The translations under genes and the position numbers were made by a program. From Pachysolen tannophilus NRRL Y-2460 (lineage: Eukaryota > Ascomycota > Pichiomycetes > Alaninales > Pachysolenaceae): a stretch of DNA of 64,000 nt. The notes beneath the pieces were generated by a model, which was given only the letters and a program-made list of their open reading frames with translations, searched no databases and was not told the origin of the DNA. Below, one piece after another: positions 48,966-59,441 of this stretch (within the stretch, counting starts at the first letter, position 1; each line of letters starts with the position of its first letter). The DNA lies in contig KV454017.1 in assembly GCA_001661245.1 (NCBI GenBank), positions 167,528 through 231,527 of the forward strand. Direction: 5' to 3'.

Positions 48966-50666
48966 ATGACTGGCTCAGTGGATCTTGTGCAATTTGAGAG
49001 TTGGCTAGCAGAGAATGATATCAGGTATGATAAGGAATTGATCAGTTTGAAGAATTCACCTTCTACTGGTATTGGTGTTTATTTAAATGTTGAAAAATTT
49101 CAAAAACAAGGGGAAAAGCTTGATAAATTGGAATTGTTTAGAATTCCGTATAGTTCAACGTATTCAGCTAAAAGTATTATATCTTTATTTGATTTAGAAA
49201 TAGAGTATGAGCTGCAATTCAAAGATAGTGATGATGATAATGATAATGATATCTTCAAATGTGAAGTATTGAAAGATTTTATTAAAGCATCTGCTTTAAA
49301 ATATGGGTTTATTTCAGAAACAATGTTTTTAACAATGAATTTTGTAGCATTGACTTTATGGAAAAATTATCGAGAATTCAAGTTATCTTTGAGTTCAGAT
49401 TCAACAATTTATGGGAATTCACCATTGGGTAAACTTGATAGTTATTTGGCAGTATTATTGAATACCAAAGTTAACTTACCATTGCTTGAAGATCAAAACC
49501 ATAACGAAATAACTAAAGCGTGTTATGAATTGAGTAGGGATTGTGGATGGGAACTAAAAGATTCAAGTATTTATGATAGCATAATTGATGATTTGGTTGA
49601 AATTTTTGGTTCAAAGTATTCTCAATCTCAGTTCAAGAATAGTTTACTTACAGAGACTCAATTTTGGCAAATCATTGCTGCTGTTCGATCTAGAGTATTG
49701 GAAATACCAGAAGAAATTGAAGAAGAGGAAGGAGAAGAAGAAGAAGAAGATAATTTCACTGTAAATACAACTTTGGTTCCATTATTGGATTTTGTCAATC
49801 ATAACAATAGGCTCAAAAATGCATATTTTGATATTGATAGATCAACTAAAGATGTTGTGCTAATTTATGAGCATAACGATGACAATGATGATATTTATAG
49901 TGGTGACAAGAAGGAAATTGAAGTGTATATCAGTTATTCACCAATTGAAGATTTGAAAAAATTTGCATTTACTTATGGGTTTATACCGAAAACCTTTAAA
50001 GATAATAAACTTTTTGAAATACAAATTGATAGAGAATATCTTGCAAATTATAATAACAAGAATCTTTCAATTAACTTGAAGAATTTCTATAAATGGTTAG
50101 GAATTTTACCAAATATTCAGTTTGTCATTGAATATGATAGTGGAAATGTTTTAAAAAAAGTCAAATTAAACATTCTGGATAATTACATGTTTTTAGGATT
50201 TCTTCGTGGGTTGAAACTTTCAGATGGGCCTTTTCCTCTTGATAACCATTTCCCAGAAATAATGGGAAACGGATCAAAAGACTCAATTTCAATTGATAAT
50301 GACCCTCAATTTAAGTTCATTTTCGAAAATCCGTTCACAGAGAAGAAAACTTGCTCTAGAGTATTTGATATAGATCAATTGATCCAGATGATACCTGAAG
50401 ACGAAATTGATTTTTTAATTGTGGATATGCTTAATTTTTTGAAAAAATATGCTTTGGATAGAGTTTTAAAAATCAATAAAGCTATTGGCAAATATGAAAA
50501 AAAAGATTGCAATTTAACTTCTTTAAATTTAATAAATTGTGAGAAACAAATTTTGGAAAAATTTATAGAAGAATTCAATACCGAAGAGGATCCTATGAAC
50601 CTCATCTTGGGACCTGAAGAAATTGAAGACGAGTGGCAGTTGTACAGAATGAAACCTAGGAACTAA
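48966..50666 (+). CDS. RKM1: RKM1-like SET-domain ribosomal lysine methyltransferase
   Basis: 566 residues. Class VII (SETD3/Rubisco LSMT-type) SET protein: an N-terminal SET half with SPSTGIGVYL, a large inserted iSET region containing an acidic Glu run (about 255-262), then the SET core PLLDFVNHNNRLKNAYF and FTYGFIP, and a helical substrate-binding domain (C-terminal ~200 residues). Rkm1 in S. cerevisiae (583 aa) dimethylates ribosomal protein L23 at Lys105/109. RKM1 is preferred over RKM2/3/4 because its neighbours HRR25 and PGC1 are also near RKM1 in S. cerevisiae. It is divergent from NPY1 with only 150 bp between. Confidence 0.78.
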   Translation: MTGSVDLVQFESWLAENDIRYDKELISLKNSPSTGIGVYLNVEKFQKQGEKLDKLELFRIPYSSTYSAKSIISLFDLEIEYELQFKDSDDDNDNDIFKCEVLKDFIKASALKYGFISETMFLTMNFVALTLWKNYREFKLSLSSDSTIYGNSPLGKLDSYLAVLLNTKVNLPLLEDQNHNEITKACYELSRDCGWELKDSSIYDSIIDDLVEIFGSKYSQSQFKNSLLTETQFWQIIAAVRSRVLEIPEEIEEEEGEEEEEDNFTVNTTLVPLLDFVNHNNRLKNAYFDIDRSTKDVVLIYEHNDDNDDIYSGDKKEIEVYISYSPIEDLKKFAFTYGFIPKTFKDNKLFEIQIDREYLANYNNKNLSINLKNFYKWLGILPNIQFVIEYDSGNVLKKVKLNILDNYMFLGFLRGLKLSDGPFPLDNHFPEIMGNGSKDSISIDNDPQFKFIFENPFTEKKTCSRVFDIDQLIQMIPEDEIDFLIVDMLNFLKKYALDRVLKINKAIGKYEKKDCNLTSLNLINCEKQILEKFIEEFNTEEDPMNLILGPEEIEDEWQLYRMKPRN

Positions 50667-51683
50667 CCAACAAACCTTTTTTGCTCTTTTAAAGGAAACC
50701 AGTATCAAAAAAAAAATAATTGTGCGGCGGGTATACAGGCGGTCAGATAGGCGGTCAGACTGGCGGGCCAGACAGACAGGAACTGATAAATACCAACCAA
50801 CCACTCGCCAACCACTCGCCCGCCTTTTCAAAATACAACTTGCCCCCACTCAGAATGCGGCTGCGGCTGCCCCTGCCCCAATTACCTGCCGCCCACCTCC
50901 TCGGAAATATTTCCCGAATAAGCAAAGCCACTACTAATTTTTAGCTGTTCATATTGTTTTTTTTTTTTCATTGTTTCCATTGATTGTTTAAATTGTAGCT
51001 AATTTTTGTTAGTTTACACATGAATAAAACTCGTCAATATTTGAATGAATGAGTGAGATTGTGACTTAAAGTGTCATTTGTTATATGTCACTTGTTGTTA
51101 AATTTTCTAAAATTTTATCATTTTATCTTTTTTTTTAGTTGCTTCCTTTTCTTTGAACTCTAGTCAATGACCAGCACCTCAGTTGGTGCAGATGGATGAA
51201 TAATTTAGTCTAAAAAAAAAAAAAATTTTTTTAATTTTTAATATCACTTAATATGTATGCTGCTGGTCATTAACAAAAGTTAAAAGCTAGTAATAACTAG
51301 TAATAACTAGTAAATGTTGCAGAACACAATCTTTCTGTCACTTTTTGAAAACCCATTCAAAATAATACAGCCCTGGAACACCTGAGTTTTAGTCAAACTC
51401 TGTGTAAATGTGTAAATAGCACAACTAAAGAGATCTGACTAAATAGGACATAATAACCTTAAAAAATGACCTTTTTAGAAAGAGAAAAAATTTCTTTTTT
51501 TTTCTTCTTTTTTAAAAAAAGGTCGGTACTATTCATTATTATATAAGAAAGTAGCAGACGACTAAAAATTGAAATTGGTATTAAAGTTTTCTTGACCAAA
51601 ATAAATAATTAATTAAATAAAAAAAATAAAGGTAAATTTATTGAAAATTTGTTTATTAATTAATTTAAAGAAAGAAAGAAAAA
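50667..51683. other. 1-kb intergenic region with a GC-rich repeat island
   Basis: A GC-rich island (about 50722-50905) carries 12-bp and 11-bp tandem units. The remainder is AT-rich with TAATAACTAG repeats (about 51288-51312) and A/T runs. No gene recognised. Confidence 0.55.
50737..50818. repeat. Short tandem repeats in a GC-rich island
   Basis: AGGCGGTCAGAT (50737), AGGCGGTCAGAC (50749) and TGGCGGGCCAGAC (50761) form a 12-bp repeat. CCAACCACTCG occurs twice in tandem at 50797-50818. The region continues GC-rich to about 50905. Confidence 0.8.
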
Positions 51684-52070
51684 ATGAGTGAGAATCAATC
51701 TCAACCAGAAGTATATTATTCTACAGGAAGAGGTGGACATGCTAATATGACAAAATCGCTTTCCCCAGATTTGAAGCCTGCCACCTCAAATATGAGTAAT
51801 TTAACAACATCATTTTCTCATGATAAAGAAGGAAAAGTGATTTATTCCACTGGAAGAGGAGGTGCTGCTAATATGGCTCATTCGAATGATATACCTGAGG
51901 AACCTGCTTTAGTTCCTCAAGTAAGTCCAACTCCTTTACAACCAGTATATTCTACTGGAAGAGGTGGACATGGAAATATTCTGAGAAATACCAACATGGA
52001 TCAATCGTTAGAAGGTGATGATAATAAAGGTAAATCTCTTGTTCAGAAGTTGAGAAACATTTTCAAATAA
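51684..52070 (+). CDS. PAR32-like protein with three STGRGG repeats (DUF3602)
   Basis: 128 residues. Three copies of the YSTGRGGxxN motif occur at about residues 12-21, 56-65 and 95-104 (YSTGRGGHANM, YSTGRGGAANM, YSTGRGGHGNI), separated by Ser/Pro-rich linkers. The C-terminus is a basic helix (SLVQKLRNIFK). This motif defines the fungal DUF3602/Par32 family. S. cerevisiae Par32 is phosphorylated after rapamycin treatment and inhibits the ammonium transporters Mep1/Mep3 downstream of TORC1-Npr1. This copy is much shorter than Par32 (about 295 aa), so the exact role is open. The leader has GAAA repeats before the ATG. Confidence 0.75.
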   Translation: MSENQSQPEVYYSTGRGGHANMTKSLSPDLKPATSNMSNLTTSFSHDKEGKVIYSTGRGGAANMAHSNDIPEEPALVPQVSPTPLQPVYSTGRGGHGNILRNTNMDQSLEGDDNKGKSLVQKLRNIFK

Positions 52071-52422
52071 AGATATTTAATTTTTTGTTGTTTTAATTTT
52101 TAATTTTTAATTTTAGTTTTGTTTTGGATTTTATGTTATTTGTTTATGTGTGAGTGTGTTTTTTCTTTTTTCTTTTTTTATTCTCTTTTATATATATATT
52201 TTTGATAATATTTTTTGTTTCAGTTATTAATTTTGATTAATTAATTTCGGCTTAATAAAGACAATAAAATAAGTTTGTCGTTTTTGAATAAGAATATAAA
52301 TTTTAATTTAAAAAAACTTAATATATATATATATGAAGTTATATTACTATTTAATAAAACAAATGAAACTTAGTTTTCAACCCATTTTAATTCTTAATAT
52401 TTTTTTGTAATTAAAAAGTAAA
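52071..52422. other. Convergent 3' flanks of the PAR32-like gene and NMT1
   Basis: About 350 bp of AT-rich sequence including a TA microsatellite (about 52321-52334). No gene recognised. Confidence 0.55.
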
Positions 52423-53838
52423 TTATAACATCACAATACCTACATTACTTCTATTTTCAATATCCCATTCACGAGTATCTTCTTTCATACCACCATTTAT
52501 CTTTTTTGATCTGTAATTGAATAAATAAAAATTTAAAAATCCATCACCTGGACCAAATTTTAAAGGTTCTAAAAATAAATTATTATCTTGTGAAGTTAAT
52601 GCATTAAATACATCAATTTTTAAATTTTTTGATATTATTAAAGCATCATTAATTAAAGATTTTAATCTTTTTGATAATAATTTTGTCAGTTCAGGATCAA
52701 ATCTTGGTTTATCAAGACAACAATCTGAAGCATAATAAAATAAATATGCAATTCCTAATTCTTTATGTAATGGATTATTTAAAACTGTAAATGGTAATAA
52801 ATAAAATGAAAAAAAATCAGTAATTTTTTTAGTTATTGGATTTTCAACAACATAAGTTTGAATAACTTTTTCATCACCAATTAACCAATGTTTAAGTTCT
52901 TCAATTGAAAAATCTTGAACTAATTCAAAATTTTTATTATAATCCAGAAATAATTTTGAAACTTGTTCAATATCTTGAAATTTAATTTTTCTTAATCCTT
53001 CAATAATTGTATTTGATGGTAAAATATATTTTGAAATCATTTGAGTTTTAGTAATATTTTCTGGTAAATGAGAAAATCCAACATCATATAATTTTGACCA
53101 ATTAATCGGTCTATGATTATAACGACATACTGAAATTGGTGAAGGTAATACAACTCCAGCTGTATACATTGCTTGCCAAATATTTTCTTTATTAACTCTT
53201 CTTGTTATTTCTTTTATTAAAACAGGTGCTAATCTTTTTGTTCTTAATTTTTTATGAATACATAAAAAATTAATTTCAACAGATTTAATTGATTTACCTC
53301 TAATTTTTAAATTTGTTGGAATGGCACTAATAAATGCAACTAATTTCCCAGTTGTACGAACTCTAACACCAACATTCCATTGTCTTAACCATCCAGGAGG
53401 TTTTAAAGCCCATTGGAAAAATTCTGGAGGATAATTAAATCTAAAAGTTGCATCTTGATGTTCAACATAATTTTCATGAAGTAATGTAAATAAATCATCA
53501 ATCTCTTCTTTACTATCCAAATCAACTTCACACCATTCAAAATCTTTCAATAATGGTAATGGTTCATTTGGAATATCATCAGGAGTTTTATCACTATCAA
53601 TAGCTCCTTCCTTAATAATTTTTTCATCAAATTTAGGAACTGGTTGAGTCTTCCAAAACTTATAATCTTCCATTTCCTTCTTCTGAACCTCAGTTAACTC
53701 CTGAGACATTGATAAAAGTTTTAATAAATCTTCAATATTCTTACTTTTCTTATCCGAATTGGAACCTGAATTGGAACTGGAACCTGATCCAGATTTAGAA
53801 CCATTTTTAGAACCACCAGATTTATCAGCAGACGACAT
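52423..53838 (-). CDS. NMT1: NMT1, glycylpeptide N-tetradecanoyltransferase
   Basis: 471 residues from the ATG at 53838. A Ser/Gly/Lys-rich N-terminus is followed by the NMT core: [77 protein letters not shown], and [30 protein letters not shown]. The C-terminus NVGIVML supplies the carboxylate used in catalysis. The enzyme transfers myristate from myristoyl-CoA to N-terminal Gly of proteins such as Arf and Vps15. It is essential in yeasts. It is divergent from PWP1, the same arrangement as YLR195C-YLR196W in S. cerevisiae. Confidence 0.96.
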   Translation of the reverse strand: MSSADKSGGSKNGSKSGSGSSSNSGSNSDKKSKNIEDLLKLLSMSQELTEVQKKEMEDYKFWKTQPVPKFDEKIIKEGAIDSDKTPDDIPNEPLPLLKDFEWCEVDLDSKEEIDDLFTLLHENYVEHQDATFRFNYPPEFFQWALKPPGWLRQWNVGVRVRTTGKLVAFISAIPTNLKIRGKSIKSVEINFLCIHKKLRTKRLAPVLIKEITRRVNKENIWQAMYTAGVVLPSPISVCRYNHRPINWSKLYDVGFSHLPENITKTQMISKYILPSNTIIEGLRKIKFQDIEQVSKLFLDYNKNFELVQDFSIEELKHWLIGDEKVIQTYVVENPITKKITDFFSFYLLPFTVLNNPLHKELGIAYLFYYASDCCLDKPRFDPELTKLLSKRLKSLINDALIISKNLKIDVFNALTSQDNNLFLEPLKFGPGDGFLNFYLFNYRSKKINGGMKEDTREWDIENRSNVGIVML

Positions 53839-53935
53839 ACTCAAACCAAAACCAAAGCCAAAACCAAATCAAATTAAGAGAATCTCCTTTATCCAATACC
53901 CCCAATTAATCTCTCTTCTCCTTTCAATCAACTCA

Positions 53936-53968
<33 letters not shown>

Positions 53969-54214
53969 CTTTCTCTATTAAAATCCAACATTTTGTCCTT
54001 TTTCAATCGGAAAAACTTTTTTTGGTCGTGTGAAATTTTGCAAATTTTTCGGAAAAAAATTTTTTTTTGAAAAAAAAAAAAAAATTTTTTAGCAGTGAAA
54101 AATCACAGAAAAGAGGAAAGAGAGATGAGGAAACCAAATAGTTTTTATAGTTAAATATTTGTGTTTTTTCTTTTTTTTTCTTAAAAATTGTTGAGGAGTT
54201 GTGATAGGTTGAAG
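53839..54214. promoter_or_regulatory. NMT1-PWP1 divergent promoter with PAC core and RRPE-like element
   Basis: GATGAG is at 54124-54129, about 85 bp before the PWP1 ATG, with A/T blocks of the gAAAAAAATTTTTTT type at about 54052-54068. A TCAA tetranucleotide repeat (about 53936-53966) lies on the NMT1 side. The elements fit ribosome-biogenesis control of PWP1. Confidence 0.5.
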
Positions 54215-55944
54215 ATGATCTCTGCTACTAGTTGGGTTCCGAGAGGATATGCGTCTGAGTTTCCTGAAAAATATGAGTTGGACGATGAGGAGATGCTGAG
54301 AATCACGGCCATGGCCAATTTAGAAATTTCTGATGCTAGGAAAGGTTTAAAAGAAGCTGAAGAAGCTGAAGAAGTTGAGGGAACGACTGAAGAAAGTTCA
54401 AATAGAGATGCATTGAAGGATGAGATTGAGTTTGATAATGATTTGAAAGAATACGATTTGGAGAATTATGATAATGGGCCTGTAGATTCGGAAGGTACAC
54501 CTTTAACAATGTTTCCTGGTTTATCCAACTCTGATGCAAGGTATCATGAGAATGAAGGTGAAGATGGGAATGGAGACCCTTATATTTCACTTCCTACAGA
54601 GGATGACTTGCAACAGGAGAAGGAAGAGTTACAAGTTTATCCCACTGATAATATGGTTTTGGCTACAAGAACTGAGGATGATGTTTCTTATTTGGATGTT
54701 TATATCTATGATGATGGTGCAGGTGCTCCTGAAGGCTCAAATGAAGAAGAAGGTGATAAATTAGATAGAGATGCCGCTAAAGGGTTGGTCAGAGAGAGCA
54801 ATTTATATGTACATCACGATTTGATGTTACCTGCTTTCCCCTTGTGTGTTGAATGGATTAATTTTAAACCTAATGGTGAAAATAATGATTCTAATATTGG
54901 GAATTTTGCAGCAATTGGTACTTTTGATCCAACTATTGAAATTTGGAATTTAGATTCAATTGATAAACTGTTTCCAGATGTAATATTGGGAGAAAATAAT
55001 AATAATAATAATTTTCAATTAAAGAAAAATTCTAAAAAAAATAAAAAAATAAAAATATTCATGTTAAAACTCATCATACAGATGCAATCTTATCATTATC
55101 ACATAATAAGGCTCATAGATCTGTATTAGCTTCAACTTCTGCAGATTCTACAGTTAAAATATGGGATTTATCTACAGCTTCTGCTGTAAGATCAATGAAT
55201 CAAATACATCAGGGTAAACAAGTTTCATCATCACAATGGTATAAAGATGATGGTTCAATATTACTTACAGGTGGATATGATGGTCATGTGGCAATATCCG
55301 ATGTAAGAATATCATCAGATGAAAATATGACAAAAAGATGGCGTGTGGGTAATGGTACTGAAGATGTTGAAAGTGTAAAATGGGGATCTTTAGATGGTTT
55401 ATTCTATGCAGGTACTGATAAGGGTAATGTATATTGTTTTGATGCTAAAATGACATCAAAACCAGTTTGGACTTTACATGCCCATGATGCAGGTATTTCA
55501 AGTTTGGAAATAAATAATTTTATTCCAGGTCTCTTGGTAACTTGTGCAATGGGTGAAAAACTTATTAAATTATGGAAAGTTAATCAACAAAATATTCCTT
55601 CTATGGTACTAAGTCGTGATTTTGGTTGTGGTAATGTATTTTCCTCTTGTTTTGCACCAGATATTGAGGTCTGTGGAAATTTAACAATAGGAGGAGTTAC
55701 TGGAGGTTTGAAAATGTGGGATTGTTTCTCAAATAGAGGTGTTAGAGCTGCTTTTAAAGATGAATTGAAAATTTTACAAAAAAAAGCTAGAGATTTTGCA
55801 AAAGAAAATGGTAGAAGCTCAAGAATAGCAAGAAAATACATAAATGATCAAACTACTGAAACAATTATGGTTCCTGAAACTGGTGGTTTAGAAGAAGATG
55901 AGGAAGATTTAGATCTGGAAGAACTGTGGGAAAATGAAGATTAG
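54215..55944 (+). CDS. PWP1: PWP1, WD40 ribosome-biogenesis protein, frame broken in A-runs
   Basis: The protein starts MISATSWVPRGYASEFPEKY at 54215 and follows Pwp1 through DPYISLPTEDDLQQEKEELQVYP, ARTEDDVSYLDVYIYDDGAG and YVHHDLMLPAFPLCVEWI. At 55034-55055 the frame is lost in consecutive A-runs, but HVKTHHTDAILSLSHNKAHRSVLASTSADSTVKIWDLST continues in the next frame and runs to the stop at 55944 (RDFGCGNVFSSCFAPDIEVCGNLTIGGV; acidic tail). One added A gives about 576 residues, the size of S. cerevisiae Pwp1, so an assembly indel is likely. Pwp1 works in early 60S (ITS2-proximal, 5.8S/25S) processing. A CTG at 54968 lies in DKxFPDVILGE, where S. cerevisiae has Ala. Confidence 0.9.
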
Positions 55945-56339
55945 ATTTTTTTTTTCAACTTTTTAACTTTTTGACTTTTCATTTTTTATTTGCTGTAACA
56001 TAGACAATTAAATCAATACTATTTCAACGCTGAGGAATTCATGTAGTGACTTGCTAGACATCTTTAAATCCAATCTCTCAAGTGATGATGACTTCGTCTT
56101 TTATCTCTAATCTTGTCTCATTAACCTGCTTTCTTCAGTCCTATACACAAGCTCGTCTATAAATACAGCTTTCAAATTCGATGATGAGCTAGTTCTTCTT
56201 GATAAAAGAAAAAAAAAAATAAAAAAAAAAAAAACTTTGAATTTCTTCATATTCTCTATATAAAAGAATTATAGTGACACGGAATGAGAAGTTTAGGAGG
56301 TTGTAAGAGATAAGAGGTAAGAAAGGTTGAGTAATAAGT
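55945..56339. other. JJJ1 promoter
   Basis: Contains GATGAG at 56183-56188 (PAC core), A-runs (about 56208-56234) and a purine-rich leader. No gene recognised. Confidence 0.5.
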
Positions 56340-58193
56340 ATGAAAACAGATTATTATGAATTACTTGGAGTGGAAACAAAATGTGGTGAAACTGAGTTAA
56401 AAAAAGCATATAGAAGAAAAGCGTTACAATTACATCCAGATAAAAATCCTGATAACGTTGAAGAAGCTACAAGGCAGTTTAATTTGGTGAGAGCTGCTTA
56501 TGAGGTTTTATCTGATCCTCAAGAAAGAGCTTGGTATGATTCACATAAGAATAGTATATTAAGAGAAGATAATGATTATGCAGATGAAGAAGGTTCTTCA
56601 ACTTCTTATGAAGTTGTTGGTACTAGTACCGATGAATTATTACGTTATTTTGATCCTTCAATGTATTCAAGAATTGATGATTCGATTCAAGGTTTTTATA
56701 AAGTTGCACTGATGTTATTTGCAAAATTAGCAAGTGAAGAAGTTTTTTCTGGTAAGCAACAAGAATTGGATGATTTTTATAAATATAAAGATGATAGTCC
56801 TTCTGCTAATGTTGTTGATAGTTCAGAATTATTATTTCCAAGATTTGGTGACTCTAGATCAGATTATGCCACTGAAGTGCGAGTATTTTATCAAAAATGG
56901 TCATCTTTTCAATCTATTAAAACTTTTAGTTGGGTAGATGAATACAGATATTCTAGAACACATGATCGTAGGACAAGACGTTTAGTTGATAAAGAGAATA
57001 AAAAACTGAGAGATAATGCAAGAAGAGAATATAATGAAACTGTTAGGAGTTACGTAGCGTTTATTAAGAAAAGAGATCCAAGAGTTAAAAGTGGTGCAGC
57101 TGCTTTTGAAAAGGCAAAACGTAAAAAAGAACAAGAAGAAAAAAGAAAACAAGCTCAAAGAGATAGAGAAGCTAATTTAGCAAAAAGAAATGAATATCAA
57201 CAACAAAATTGGCAAACAATTGATCTGGGCGATTTTGCAGAGATAGAAGAACAACTAGATAAATTACATGAAGAAGATTTATACCTGAATAAAGATGAAA
57301 AAGAACAAGATGAAGAAAATATATACGAATGTATTATTTGTAATAAAGATTTTAAAAGCAAAAGACAATTCAAAGAACATGAAAAATCTAAAAAACATCT
57401 CAAGTTATTGAGAAGGTTGAAATGGGAGATGAGAAAGGAAGGAATAGAATTGGGATTCGATACTTCATTGGATGAAAGCGACATGGAAGATGAATTTGAA
57501 ACTGCAAGTAGTGGTGATGAATTTCAAGCAAGCGAAAATGAAACTGAAACTGAGAGTGAAAATGAAAATGAAGTTGAAAATAATGAAAAGAAACTGGAAA
57601 AAGACAATTATGAAACAGAAAATTCTACAAAAAAATTAAATCTTGAAGATGATCTTGACAGTGAAATAGAAATAGACGATCTGATTGATAGCGATTATTC
57701 TGGAATGGGAAGTTTTGTCAAGAAAGAGAAAGAAAAAAAACAGCAAAGACTGCCATCAGATGATTCGGATCAGGATCAGGATCTGACTCAAAAGAATCTG
57801 AATCGTGATAAAGAAGCTGAGAACGAACTTGAAGTTTTAGCTCGCCTGATAGAAAAAGGTGTCTCTATTAACGAGTTGCATCAACTAGACGATGATAGTG
57901 ACAATTCTTGGGATATGTCTAAAAATAAAAATAAAAAATCTAAAAAGGACAAGAAAAAAAAAGTGATATCTTCTTCTTCTCCTTTTTCTTCTGGTAAAAA
58001 TAATAACGTTCCAGTACCAAAGACCTCACAAGAACTGGTATCGGCACTGAAACTACAAGATAAGAAAAATTTAAGCTGTGCTGCTTGTAATGAAGTTTTC
58101 CCTTCAAGAAATAAGTTATTTCAGCACGTCAATTCAACTGGACATGCTGCTCCTGTTCCAATCAACAAAAAAGGCAAAAATAAGAAAAGATAA
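56340..58193 (+). CDS. JJJ1: JJJ1, J-domain zinc-finger co-chaperone of 60S biogenesis
   Basis: 617 residues. The J-domain is at the N-terminus ([36 protein letters not shown], with the HPD motif). The DNAJC21/Jjj1 block [32 protein letters not shown] follows, then a charged coiled coil. A U1-type C2H2 finger ([23 protein letters not shown]) lies near residues 333-355, then a long acidic stretch and a second C2H2 finger ([23 protein letters not shown]) near the C-terminus. Jjj1 recruits and stimulates Ssa Hsp70 with Rei1 to release Arx1 from cytosolic pre-60S particles. The number of domains and their order match the S. cerevisiae protein (590 aa). Confidence 0.93.
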   Translation: MKTDYYELLGVETKCGETELKKAYRRKALQLHPDKNPDNVEEATRQFNLVRAAYEVLSDPQERAWYDSHKNSILREDNDYADEEGSSTSYEVVGTSTDELLRYFDPSMYSRIDDSIQGFYKVALMLFAKLASEEVFSGKQQELDDFYKYKDDSPSANVVDSSELLFPRFGDSRSDYATEVRVFYQKWSSFQSIKTFSWVDEYRYSRTHDRRTRRLVDKENKKLRDNARREYNETVRSYVAFIKKRDPRVKSGAAAFEKAKRKKEQEEKRKQAQRDREANLAKRNEYQQQNWQTIDLGDFAEIEEQLDKLHEEDLYLNKDEKEQDEENIYECIICNKDFKSKRQFKEHEKSKKHLKLLRRLKWEMRKEGIELGFDTSLDESDMEDEFETASSGDEFQASENETETESENENEVENNEKKLEKDNYETENSTKKLNLEDDLDSEIEIDDLIDSDYSGMGSFVKKEKEKKQQRLPSDDSDQDQDLTQKNLNRDKEAENELEVLARLIEKGVSINELHQLDDDSDNSWDMSKNKNKKSKKDKKKKVISSSSPFSSGKNNNVPVPKTSQELVSALKLQDKKNLSCAACNEVFPSRNKLFQHVNSTGHAAPVPINKKGKNKKR

Positions 58194-58436
58194 TAGAAAT
58201 TTCCTCTAGGCGAGAAATAAATTAATGTAATATTTTAGAATTATCTATATATATTTGAAAATCTAAGTTCTTGTAATCTTTCTCTAGTAGTTAAAACGCC
58301 TAAAAAAAATGATGAAAAACATGAAAAAGATGAAAAATTTGAAAATTCACGTTAAATATATATTTTTTATTTATTGATTTTTGTTTTAATTGATCGAATT
58401 AATCAGAGGGAATCAAAAGATTTATAACTTTAAAGG

Positions 58437-58955
58437 ATGTCAGAGGAAGATTCAGTAAAGAATCCTGTTGTTGAGAGTGAAGTTTCAGAGGAAACAAAGG
58501 ACTCATTGAATAATGGCAAGGAAAATATTATAGAGGAAAAAGTTGATGATAAAAAAGAGACAAATTCAGAGTCTAAAGAAACTACTGAATCAACATTGAA
58601 GAAAAGACCGGCTGAAGAAGAAGAACCGAATTCAAGTAAAAGGGAACATAAGAAAAAACATCGTCATCGTCGTAATTACGACGATGAGCCACCAGAAGAT
58701 GAGGGTAAATCTTCTAATGATGAAGATGAAGATGATGGAGAAGAAGATCTTGATGATGATAAATTAGTTGCAGAAGATCAAGATGATGATGACTTGGCTG
58801 AAATTGATGCTTCAAATATCATCACAACTGGAAGGAGAACAAGAGGTAAAGTCATTGATTATTCGAAAGTAGACGCGTTATTGAAAAATGAATCCGGTAA
58901 TCGTGATGCAGATGAAGATGATGAAGATGATGATTTTAAAGAACCAGTTAAATAA
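58437..58955 (+). CDS. CHZ1: CHZ1, H2A.Z-H2B histone chaperone
   Basis: 172 residues, almost wholly charged. The defining CHZ motif LAEIDASNIITTGRRTRGKVIDYSK is present at about 120-144, flanked by long Asp/Glu runs. The N-terminus is Glu/Lys-rich with a basic KREHKKKHRHRR patch (possible nuclear localisation). Chz1 is intrinsically disordered and delivers Htz1-H2B dimers to SWR1 for nucleosome exchange. It is next to and convergent with YPT31, as in S. cerevisiae (YER030W and YER031C). Confidence 0.92.
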   Translation: MSEEDSVKNPVVESEVSEETKDSLNNGKENIIEEKVDDKKETNSESKETTESTLKKRPAEEEEPNSSKREHKKKHRHRRNYDDEPPEDEGKSSNDEDEDDGEEDLDDDKLVAEDQDDDDLAEIDASNIITTGRRTRGKVIDYSKVDALLKNESGNRDADEDDEDDDFKEPVK

Positions 58956-59381
58956 GTTGTGTGTGTGTTTTTTATTTTATTTTTTTTGCCAAAAAGTAAT
59001 ATCTATTGTATATTGTAACCTAATTGATCTTATTGAAGCCTACAAACAACAAAAACTAAATCCCAATAAAAATATGTATTCCTTTAATTTTTTGATTTTC
59101 TTTTTCTTTTTTTTTCATTTCCTTTTTTTTTTTTTTTCTTTCATTCTATACGTTTACTTATTTCCTGAACTTTTTATCTACAAAATCTGTTCACTTGTTG
59201 TTGTATTTGTCTTCTTTTTTTNTTTTTTTTTTACTTTTTATAAAACATATTTATTTATTCTTTATGTCTTTCAAGTATTCCAAGTATTTCTAATAAGCTT
59301 CTTAACAAATCAAATCAAAATCATTGCATAATGACCCCAGCAATACTTTATTATAATCTTACTTACACCTTTCAAAAGTAA

Positions 59382-59412
<31 letters not shown>

Positions 59413-59441
59413 TTTTGTTTTGTTTTTATTTTTTGTTAATT
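58956..59441. other. Convergent 3' flanks of CHZ1 and YPT31
   Basis: T-rich sequence with one N at 59222 inside a T-run and a second long T-run at about 59391-59416. The open frame crossing the N has no protein-like composition. Confidence 0.6.

Noticed and set aside
55195-55944. Separate WD40 gene after PWP1
   Set aside because: WD40 sequence continues upstream of its first ATG in the same frame and matches the second half of Pwp1.
58888-59331. 147-codon frame crossing an N
   Set aside because: Phe/Leu-rich reading of T-runs in a 3' flank, with an ambiguous base.
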